Shown here piece after piece: positions 6,796 through 12,177 of a stretch of 12,177 nt of DNA (positions are counted from its first letter, which is position 1; every line of letters starts with the position of its first letter). The stretch covers positions 1 through 12,177 of the forward strand of contig JAFYML010000225.1 of assembly GCA_017556595.1 (NCBI GenBank). Direction: 5' to 3'. Both the position numbers and the translations under genes were made by a program. A model generated the notes under the pieces. That model was given only the letters and a program-made list of their open reading frames with translations. It did not search any database and was not told the DNA's origin. The DNA comes from Bacteroides sp. GTDB taxonomy: Bacteria; Bacteroidota; Bacteroidia; Bacteroidales; Bacteroidaceae.

Positions 6796-7989
6796 TTATC
6801 CAAGAATTTCCATTGTGTCGGAAGCAATCATCAACTCTTCGTCGGTAGGGATAACGATTACTTTTACCTTAGAATCGTCGGTAGAGATAATCATCTCTTC
6901 GCCACGAACTTTGTTCTTTTCGGGATCCAATTTGATGCCCATGTATTCAAGGCCTTCGCATGCTCCCCAACGAGCTGTAGCTTGGTTTTCGCCAACACCA
7001 CCGGTAAATACGATGATATCTACACCGCCCAATGCAGCTGCATATGCACCGATGTATTTCTTAATGCGATAGAAGTACATCTTTTCGGTCAAGATAGCGC
7101 GTTCTTCGCCGTTGGCTACAGCTGCTTCAAGTTCGCGCATATCGCTCGATTTTTTGAAGATACCTAACACACCACTCTTCTTGTTAAGTAAGTCAGATAC
7201 GCCAGCGCCATCGAGGTTCAATTTGTCCATTAAGTATGTGATAGCACCTGCGTCGATGTCGCCACTACGTGTACCCATCATCAAACCTTCGAGTGGAGTT
7301 AAGCCCATGCTTGTGTCGATACATTTGCCATCTTTAATAGCCGAGATTGAACCACCATTACCTACGTGGCAAGTGATAATCTTGGTGCCTTCTTGTTCAA
7401 TACCTAAGAATTCGCATACGCGCTTTGATACGTAGCGGTGTGATGTTCCGTGGAAACCATAGCGACGAACTCCGTATTGTTCGTATAGTTCGTATGGTAC
7501 GGCATACATGTATGCATAGTCGGGCATGGTTTGGTGGAAAGCAGTGTCGAATACACCTACTTGTGGTACGTTAGGCAAGATTGCTGTAACGGCATTCACA
7601 CCCTTCAAGTTTGCAGGGTTGTGAAGTGGTGCAAGGTCGTTGCAAGCGGTGAAGGCATCGAGTACTTCTTGATTCAACAATACCGATTTGCTGAACTTTT
7701 CGCCTCCATGCACCATGCGGTGACCTACGGCATTGATTTCGTCGAGCGACTTGATTGCGCCATATTCGGCACTTGTCAGTGTGTCGAGGATAAACTCAAT
7801 ACCTACTGTATGTTCAGGGATGTCCTTTTCCAATACCTTTTTTTCTCCGTTAGGCAAAGTTAGCTTCAAGAAAGAACCTTGCAAACCGATTTTTTCGATA
7901 CCGCCTTGTGCAATGACGGTTGAGTTGCTCATATCGAACAATTTATACTTGATAGATGAGCTACCACAATTTAACACTAAGATTTTCAT
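6796..7989 (-). CDS. ackA: Acetate kinase
   Basis: This enzyme transfers phosphate from acetyl phosphate to ADP, making acetate and ATP, the last step of acetate fermentation in the cytoplasm. The length (397 residues) and key positions agree with the Methanosarcina enzyme numbering: N7 in VLNCGSSS, R91 in HRMVHGG, H123, D148 in VFDTAFHQTMP, H180 in YGFHGTSH, R241 in MGTRSGD and E384 in PTDEEL. The C-terminal ATPase-fold motif VFTGGVGEN is present. It starts 30 bases after the pta stop on the same strand, as expected for a pta-ackA operon, and is followed by the alkaline phosphatase gene. Confidence 0.98.
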   Translation of the reverse strand: MKILVLNCGSSSIKYKLFDMSNSTVIAQGGIEKIGLQGSFLKLTLPNGEKKVLEKDIPEHTVGIEFILDTLTSAEYGAIKSLDEINAVGHRMVHGGEKFSKSVLLNQEVLDAFTACNDLAPLHNPANLKGVNAVTAILPNVPQVGVFDTAFHQTMPDYAYMYAVPYELYEQYGVRRYGFHGTSHRYVSKRVCEFLGIEQEGTKIITCHVGNGGSISAIKDGKCIDTSMGLTPLEGLMMGTRSGDIDAGAITYLMDKLNLDGAGVSDLLNKKSGVLGIFKKSSDMRELEAAVANGEERAILTEKMYFYRIKKYIGAYAAALGGVDIIVFTGGVGENQATARWGACEGLEYMGIKLDPEKNKVRGEEMIISTDDSKVKVIVIPTDEELMIASDTMEILG

Positions 7990-8019
7990 TCGTTTTTGTT
8001 GTTTATGGATTAATACTAA

Positions 8020-9027
8020 TTATTTGCTTGCAATAGCTTGGTTGGCGGTAATCGCAATCATGCAATATACATCCTCGATAGAGCAACCGCGCGACAAGTC
8101 GTTTACTGGGCGTGCAATACCTTGAAGGATAGGACCTACGGCTTCGGCATGACCAAGACGTTGAACCAACTTATAGGCAATGTTACCTACTTCCAAGTTG
8201 GGGAATACCAATACGTTGGCATGTCCGGCAATTGGTGAGCCAGGTGCTTTGCTCGAACCTACCGATGGTACCAATGCTGCATCGGCTTGCAATTCGCCAT
8301 CGATGGCCAAGTCGGGAGCCAATTCTTTAGCATGTGCCAAGGCAGCTACTACTTTATCTACCACTTCGTGCTTGGCCGAACCTTTTGTAGAGAAACTCAA
8401 CAAGGCTACTTTTGGGTCGATGCCGGCTACGGCAGCAGCAGTTTGTGCGGTACATACGGCAATTTCGCCCAATTGGTTTGCATCGGGCATAGGAGTTACG
8501 GCAACGTCACCGCATACCAATACGCCATTCTTACCATATTCGGGAGCGTGAGTCAACATCAACATAGCGCCCGATACACAAGTGATTCCTGGTGTGGTTT
8601 TGATGATTTGCAAAGCAGGACGAAGCACATTGCCTGTAGTGTTGCGTGCACCGGCCAATTGACCATCGGCATCGCCATTCTTAATCATCAAGCAACCCAA
8701 GTATAGAGGGTCTTTAGCCAACTTGCGGGCCTCCTCGATAGTCATGCCTTTCTTCTTGCGCAATTCGCACAACAATTGAGCATACTCTTCTGCTCTAGGA
8801 TTGTTTTCGGGGTCGATGATAGTAGCCTTATGGATGTTTCCCAATCCCCATTCCTTGGCACAAGCCTCTATTTCAGCAGGATTACCAATGAGAATCAAGT
8901 CGGCTACACCATCTGTCAAGATTTGGTTAGCAGCTTTCAGAGTGCGTTCCTCAGTACCTTCAGGAAGCACAATACGTTGGCGGTTGGCTTTTGCGCGCTC
9001 AACGATTTCTTCAATAAGTTTATGCAT
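8020..9027 (-). CDS. pta: Phosphate acetyltransferase
   Basis: This 335-residue single-domain (short-form) Pta converts acetyl-CoA and phosphate to acetyl phosphate and CoA, feeding AckA. Family landmarks include IVLPEGTEERTLKAA near the N-terminus, KNGDADGQLAGA at about 116-127, AIDGELQADAA at about 241-251, GHANVLVFPNLEVGNIAYKL at about 268-287 and RPVNDLSRG at 306-314. It lacks the N-terminal DRTGG/regulatory extension of the E. coli protein, so NADH or pyruvate control through that domain is not expected. The start ATG at 9027-9025 gives the normal MHKLIEEI N-terminus. It is first in the pta-ackA-phosphatase block, with a -7 promoter element about 50 bases upstream. Confidence 0.97.
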   Translation of the reverse strand: MHKLIEEIVERAKANRQRIVLPEGTEERTLKAANQILTDGVADLILIGNPAEIEACAKEWGLGNIHKATIIDPENNPRAEEYAQLLCELRKKKGMTIEEARKLAKDPLYLGCLMIKNGDADGQLAGARNTTGNVLRPALQIIKTTPGITCVSGAMLMLTHAPEYGKNGVLVCGDVAVTPMPDANQLGEIAVCTAQTAAAVAGIDPKVALLSFSTKGSAKHEVVDKVVAALAHAKELAPDLAIDGELQADAALVPSVGSSKAPGSPIAGHANVLVFPNLEVGNIAYKLVQRLGHAEAVGPILQGIARPVNDLSRGCSIEDVYCMIAITANQAIASK

Positions 9028-9078
9028 AAAATATATGTTATGAATTTATATTATTAATAAGGTGTAGTTATTACGCTA

Positions 9079-9086
9079 CAAATGTA
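9079..9086 (-). promoter_or_regulatory. Promoter -7 element of pta
   Basis: On the minus strand TACATTTG (9086-9079) fits TAnnTTTG and is followed by TAGCG. The nearest -33-like TTG (9113-9111) is 24 bases away, longer than the usual 19-21, so the -33 part is uncertain. The leader to the pta ATG would be about 45 bases. Confidence 0.55.
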
Positions 9087-9140
9087 CATAAAATGCCGTG
9101 TAATTATTCACAAGAAGGGAAATATTTTTTTCGCTTAAGT

Positions 9141-9260
9141 CTATTTAATAACTTTCTTTGTTTTCCGCCTCTCTTTCCGTTCTGCTTTCGCACGATTTTT
9201 CTTGCCATTCTTAGGCAAAAACAAGAAGTGGCTACATAAAACTAAAATACCGTCGGTATT
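9141..9260 (-). pseudogene. Possible C-terminal remnant of an unknown Lys/Arg-rich protein
   Basis: On the minus strand an open frame from a stop at 9263-9261 to TAG at 9143-9141 has no ATG. It reads about 39 residues: a short hydrophobic stretch (ILVLCSHFLFLPKNG) and then a strongly basic tail ending RKERRKTKKVIK. The pattern resembles the end of a membrane helix with a positively charged cytoplasmic tail, but I recognise no family. If it is a real remnant, its 5' part is missing. It could equally be a chance frame. Confidence 0.25.
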
Positions 9261-9263
9261 TTA
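9243..9263. repeat. 21-base perfect palindrome in the gene-free scar
   Basis: Arms TAAAATACCG (9243-9252) and CGGTATTTTA (9254-9263) are exact inverted repeats around one central base. The symmetry suits an operator for a dimeric regulator. Alternatively it may be a weak hairpin with a 3-base loop left from a lost terminator. It does not fit the Fur or ArgR consensus that I know. Confidence 0.6.
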
Positions 9264-9293
9264 ATTTATCTCAGTCGCAAAAAAAAAGTTTTA

Positions 9294-9548
9294 GTGGCGC
9301 AGAGCGCATTTTATAGTGTGCGCCACACCATGTCTTCGAATGATATTTCGTTAACGGGAAAACTTCCTCCCTATTTTATGAATAACCTTACATTGGAACG
9401 GAAAGTTTCTGCCAAATGGGCCGAATTATCCTTTAAAGGTGCTATTAATAATTTATTCGATGAAGAATATCTGTCTGTGTTGTCTCGTCCAATGCCGGGC
9501 ATAAACTTTGAACTTTTTGTCAGTATTACTCCTGCATTTTCTCGATAA
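9294..9548 (+). pseudogene. C-terminal remnant of a TonB-dependent outer-membrane receptor
   Basis: The roughly 84 codons ending at TAA 9548 match only the last strands of a TonB-dependent receptor barrel: SSNDISLTGKLPPYFMNNL, then SFKGAINNLFDEEYLSVLSRP, then PMPGINFELFVSI ending in PAFSR. The NNLFDEEY and RPMPG motifs are typical of the final strands of BtuB-like and siderophore receptors. Plug, signal peptide and most of the roughly 600-700-residue barrel are absent. Homology seems to begin near 9300, just after an A8 run, with an in-frame stop at 9243. A GTG at 9294 could nominally start it, but there is no promoter and such a piece could not fold into a receptor. It is a decayed gene whose 5' part was lost by deletion or rearrangement. 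The substrate cannot be told. Confidence 0.8.
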
Positions 9549-9615
9549 TCCTAAAAAAATAGCATATTAGTATAAAAATTCCGTGTATTTTGCATATTCT
9601 TTCCAAAATAATGGT

Positions 9616-9623
9616 TACTTTTG
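9616..9623 (+). promoter_or_regulatory. Promoter -7 element of the argR operon
   Basis: TACTTTTG followed by CAGCC fits TAnnTTTG and closely resembles the rpmH promoter start region. A TTTG at 9589-9592 lies 23 bases upstream, slightly longer than usual. The leader to ATG 9652 is about 22 bases. I could not find a convincing ARG-box palindrome around it. Confidence 0.62.
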
Positions 9624-9651
9624 CAGCCTTAAAGAATAATTATACAAAATA

Positions 9652-10122
9652 ATGGGAAAGAAAAGTGACCGATTAGATACAATCAAGATGATTATATCAA
9701 GCCAAGAAGTGGGTTCGCAAGAGGACTTGTTGCTGGCATTGAATCAGGAAGGATATGTGCTGACGCAAGCCACTTTGTCGCGCGATTTGAAACAACTGAA
9801 AGTGGCAAAGGCGGCCAATGTAAACGGCAAATATGTATATGTGTTGCCCAATGATATCTTGTATAAGCGAAATCATGCTCAAGGAGTACAAGAAATGATG
9901 CGTAGCACAGGCTTTGTGTCGTTGCAATTCTCGGGTAATATAGCCGTGATACGTACACGCCCTGGCTATGCAAGTAGCATTGCTTACGATATAGACAATC
10001 GCGAAAACTCGCTGATATTGGGTACAATTGCCGGTGACGATACCATCATGATGGTGCTGAAAGAGACTGCATCCTACCGCTCGGTAAAGGAATTCTTGTC
10101 GGAAATCATTCCCAACCTTTGA
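9652..10122 (+). CDS. argR: Arginine repressor
   Basis: This 156-residue ArgR has a winged helix-turn-helix N-terminal domain (about 1-70) with the recognition motif TQATLSRDLKQLKVAK at 38-53. Its C-terminal oligomerisation and arginine-binding domain carries GTIAGDDT at 124-131, the segment that contacts L-arginine in the hexamer. It senses arginine and controls arginine biosynthesis, and as the first gene of the operon it probably regulates itself. The start ATG 9652 gives the usual short basic N-terminus before the DNA-binding domain. The next gene begins 24 bases downstream with no terminator. The operator is not evident by eye. Confidence 0.97.
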   Translation: MGKKSDRLDTIKMIISSQEVGSQEDLLLALNQEGYVLTQATLSRDLKQLKVAKAANVNGKYVYVLPNDILYKRNHAQGVQEMMRSTGFVSLQFSGNIAVIRTRPGYASSIAYDIDNRENSLILGTIAGDDTIMMVLKETASYRSVKEFLSEIIPNL

Positions 10123-10146
10123 TGTTGAAGATACAGAAACAGATAT

Positions 10147-10704
10147 ATGGAAGAAAAACAAATTGACGTGATGGTGGCCGATGCCTCACACGAAATCTAT
10201 GTAGATAAAATTTTGGATACTATCCGCGAAGCAGCAAAAGTGCGCGGAACAGGTATTGCTGAACGTACACACGAGTACGTGACAACTAAGATGAAAGAGG
10301 GAAAGGCTATCATAGCCTTGTGTGGAGATGAATTTGCTGGATTTACATACATTGAAAGCTGGGGAAACAAGCAATATGTAGCTACATCTGGTTTGATTGT
10401 ACATCCCGATTATCGTGGATTAGGTTTGGCGAAACGCATAAAATTGGCCTCGTTCAAACTTGCTCGCTTGCGTTGGCCATGGGCAAAGGTATTTAGTTTG
10501 ACAAGTGGTGCGGCCGTGATGAAGATGAATACCGAATTGGGATATGTACCCGTAACCTTCAATGAACTGACCGACGATGAGGCTTTTTGGAAGGGATGCG
10601 AAGGATGTACAAATCACGATATCTTGGTGGCTAAAAATCGTAAATTCTGCATTTGTACGGCTATGCTTTACGATCCAAAGGACCATAAAGAGGATACAAT
10701 TTAA
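10147..10704 (+). CDS. GNAT-family acyltransferase in the arg operon, candidate N-acyl(succinyl)glutamate synthase
   Basis: This 185-residue protein carries the GNAT acyl-CoA-binding motif A, GLIVHPDYRGLGLAKRI, with R90-G91-L92-G93-L94-A95 forming the pyrophosphate loop. After the fold proper, a tail holds four cysteines arranged CxxC (C151, C154) and CxC (C168, C170). Its position between argR and argG, with short gaps on both sides and no terminators, points to arginine synthesis. Bacteroides make arginine through N-succinyl intermediates and lack a classical ArgA, so an acyltransferase acting on glutamate is required. From memory, mutant-fitness work in B. thetaiotaomicron implicated the GNAT gene at the equivalent locus; I cannot check this here. 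Family membership is secure; substrate and acyl donor are inferred. Confidence 0.85.
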   Translation: MEEKQIDVMVADASHEIYVDKILDTIREAAKVRGTGIAERTHEYVTTKMKEGKAIIALCGDEFAGFTYIESWGNKQYVATSGLIVHPDYRGLGLAKRIKLASFKLARLRWPWAKVFSLTSGAAVMKMNTELGYVPVTFNELTDDEAFWKGCEGCTNHDILVAKNRKFCICTAMLYDPKDHKEDTI

Positions 10705-10732
10705 AAAATGAAAAATTAAAACACAATATAGA

Positions 10733-11944
10733 ATGGAAAAGAAAAAGAAAGTAGTAGTCGCATTCAGCGGCGGGTTGGATACTTCATACACCGTGATGTA
10801 TCTGGCAAAGGAAAAAGGATATGAAGTGTATGCCGCTTGTGCTAATACTGGCGGATTCAGCCCCGAACAACTGAAGACAAACGAAGAGAATGCATACAAA
10901 CTAGGTGCTGTAAAATATGTTACTCTTGACGTTACTCGCGAGTATTACGAAAAATCATTGAAATACATGGTATATGGTAATGTGTTGCGTAATGGTACTT
11001 ATCCTATTTCGGTAAGTTCGGAACGTATTTTCCAAGCATTGGCCATTGCACGCTATGCCAACGAAATTGGTGCAGATGCTATTGCACACGGATCAACAGG
11101 TGCAGGAAACGACCAAATCCGCTTCGATATGACTTTCTCGGTAATGTCGCCAGGAATAGAAATCATTACGTTAACACGCGATAATACGTTGACTCGCCAA
11201 GAAGAGATTGACTACTTGAATGCTAACGGATTCCCTGCTGATTTCGCTAAGTTGAAGTATTCGTACAACGTAGGTATTTGGGGAACATCAATCTGTGGTG
11301 GTGAGATTTTGGATTCTGCACAAGGATTGCCCGAAACCGCATATTTGAAACATTGCACCAAAGAGGGTAGCGAACAATTGCGTTTAACCTTCGAAAAGGG
11401 TGAATTGAAAGCTGTGAACGATGAACGCTTCGATGACCCTATCAAAGCAATTCAAAAGGTAGAAGAGATTGGTGCTGCATACGGCATCGGCCGTGATATG
11501 CACGTAGGCGATACCATTATCGGAATCAAAGGCCGTGTAGGTTTTGAAGCTGCTGCACCTATGCTGATTATCGGTGCACACCGTTTCTTGGAAAAATATA
11601 CATTGAGCAAGTGGCAACAATATTGGAAGGATCAAGTAGCCAATTGGTATGGTATGTTCTTGCACGAAAGCCAATATTTGGAACCTGTGATGCGTGATAT
11701 CGAAGCAATGCTTACTGAAAGTCAACGCAATGTAAATGGTACTGCTATCTTAGAATTGCGTCCTTTGGCATTCTCTACAGTAGGTGTTGAATCGAAAGAT
11801 GACCTTGTGAAGAATAAGTTGGGTGAATATGGTGAAACACAAAAGGGTTGGACTGCCGATGATGCGAAAGGCTTTATCAAGGTTACTTCAACTGCTTTGC
11901 GTGCTTACTATGCTAACCATGATGACGAAAAGAATAATATTTAA
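10733..11944 (+). CDS. argG: Argininosuccinate synthase
   Basis: This enzyme joins citrulline and aspartate with ATP to give argininosuccinate, the penultimate step of arginine synthesis. It is 403 residues long, standard for the family. The N-type ATP pyrophosphatase P-loop AFSGGLDTS lies at 10-18. GSTGAGNDQIRFD, around residue 120, is the citrulline/aspartate-binding signature, and the synthetase domain continues through the YNVGIWGTS segment and the IKGRVGFEAAAP region. It starts at ATG 10733, 28 bases after the GNAT gene, in an A-rich leader. The C-terminal tail is charged. It is the third gene of the operon and is followed after 12 bases by the small PspC-domain gene rather than directly by argC. 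argH is not in the window. Confidence 0.97.
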   Translation: MEKKKKVVVAFSGGLDTSYTVMYLAKEKGYEVYAACANTGGFSPEQLKTNEENAYKLGAVKYVTLDVTREYYEKSLKYMVYGNVLRNGTYPISVSSERIFQALAIARYANEIGADAIAHGSTGAGNDQIRFDMTFSVMSPGIEIITLTRDNTLTRQEEIDYLNANGFPADFAKLKYSYNVGIWGTSICGGEILDSAQGLPETAYLKHCTKEGSEQLRLTFEKGELKAVNDERFDDPIKAIQKVEEIGAAYGIGRDMHVGDTIIGIKGRVGFEAAAPMLIIGAHRFLEKYTLSKWQQYWKDQVANWYGMFLHESQYLEPVMRDIEAMLTESQRNVNGTAILELRPLAFSTVGVESKDDLVKNKLGEYGETQKGWTADDAKGFIKVTSTALRAYYANHDDEKNNI

Positions 11945-11956
11945 GTAAGAATAATC

Positions 11957-12166
11957 ATGGATAAGAAACTTGAAAGACCGCGTGCCGGAAGAAAACTTTC
12001 TGGTGTTTGTGCGGCATTGGCAAACTACTTTGGTTTAGATGTATCGCTTGTGCGCATTATATATGTATTGCTCACAATCTTCTCGGCTGCATTTCCCGGG
12101 ATTTTGATATATATTATCTTGTTGATTGTTATTCCTGAAGAAAAAAATAGATACCTGAAAGACTAA
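11957..12166 (+). CDS. Small PspC-domain membrane protein
   Basis: This 69-residue protein is essentially one PspC domain. It has a basic N-terminus (KKLERPRAGRKL), the signature SGVCAALANYFGLDVSLVRI, one long membrane segment (about 33-58) containing a proline-glycine, then the IPEEK ending. PspC proteins sit in the inner membrane and in Proteobacteria take part in the phage-shock envelope-stress response. Stand-alone short PspC proteins are common in Bacteroidota, where their role is unclear. ATG 11957 follows the argG stop by 12 bases. Its TAA overlaps the next ATG by one base (TAATG), so it is embedded in the arginine operon and probably translationally coupled to the next gene. No pspA, pspB or pspF is in the window. 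Confidence 0.9.
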   Translation: MDKKLERPRAGRKLSGVCAALANYFGLDVSLVRIIYVLLTIFSAAFPGILIYIILLIVIPEEKNRYLKD

Positions 12167-12177
12167 TGATTAAAGTA
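12166..12177 (+). CDS. argC: Probable start of argC (N-acyl-gamma-glutamyl-phosphate reductase), four codons only
   Basis: ATG 12166 overlaps the PspC stop and reads MIKV before the window ends. ArgC proteins of Bacteroides begin MIKVGIIGGAGYTAGE, and argC commonly follows argG in this phylum, so argC is the likely identity. Four codons cannot prove it; the call rests mainly on operon context. Confidence 0.5.

Noticed and set aside
8287..8706. A 139-codon plus-strand frame inside pta
   Set aside because: It is antisense to a clear phosphate acetyltransferase and rich in residues expected from a reverse-complement reading.
9549..9651. An ARG box (ArgR operator) before argR
   Set aside because: Sequences around 9584-9600 share a few bases with the E. 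coli consensus on one half only. No convincing palindrome is present.
9692..10161. Two overlapping minus-strand frames opposite argR
   Set aside because: argR carries SRDLKQL and GTIAGDDT and is certain. The antisense frames match nothing.
10420..10899. A 159-codon minus-strand frame across the GNAT and argG genes
   Set aside because: It is a shadow of two well-supported plus-strand genes and their junction. It has no promoter and an implausible composition.
12001..12166. A phage-shock system built around the PspC protein
   Set aside because: Only a single small PspC-domain gene is present. No pspA, pspB, pspF or anti-phage partner lies nearby, so calling a system is not justified.
1..12177. 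CRISPR arrays, tRNAs, rRNAs, insertion sequences, phage genes, riboswitches
   Set aside because: No regularly spaced repeats, cloverleaf sequences, transposase motifs, terminal repeats or conserved aptamer segments were seen by eye. Small structured RNAs could still escape a manual reading.

Overview
The window looks like ordinary chromosome from a Bacteroidales bacterium (Bacteroides/Prevotella type; I cannot place the genus). Support: AT-rich DNA, A-rich leaders instead of clear Shine-Dalgarno sites, repeated promoters of the Bacteroidota form TTTG-N19/20-TAnnTTTG, rpmH divergent from efp, and an argR-GNAT-argG order typical of the phylum. I see no phage, CRISPR array, tRNA, rRNA or complete mobile element.

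Left part (1-2034). On the minus strand a nitrilase-family amidase precedes the first codons of iorA (indolepyruvate:ferredoxin oxidoreductase alpha subunit). Next comes rpmH (L34, minus), with its terminator abutting the amidase promoter. Facing away from rpmH is efp (elongation factor P, plus), closed by a strong terminator.

Middle plus-strand run (2035-5345). This holds a DoxX-family membrane protein, a family 2 glycosyltransferase, radC (overlapping the glycosyltransferase stop), a SufT/MIP18-type Fe-S assembly protein and an LpxH-like UDP-2,3-diacylglucosamine pyrophosphatase. A hairpin with A/T tracts on both sides separates it from the convergent block that follows.

Minus-strand block (5374-9086). 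This is pta-ackA (acetyl-CoA to acetate, making ATP) followed 21 bases later by an exported alkaline phosphatase, with one promoter visible upstream of pta.

Scar (about 9100-9550). The region has no intact gene. It holds the C-terminal end of a TonB-dependent receptor on plus, a possible C-terminal remnant on minus and a 21-base perfect palindrome between them. The arrangement would fit a deletion that removed the 5' parts of two divergent genes.

Right part (9616-12177). This is an arginine operon: argR, a GNAT acyltransferase that is a good candidate for the N-acylglutamate synthase step, argG, a small PspC-domain membrane protein and the first four codons of what is probably argC. The PspC gene inside the arginine operon and the cysteine-rich tail of the GNAT protein are the points most worth a second look. 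I found no convincing new multi-gene system.
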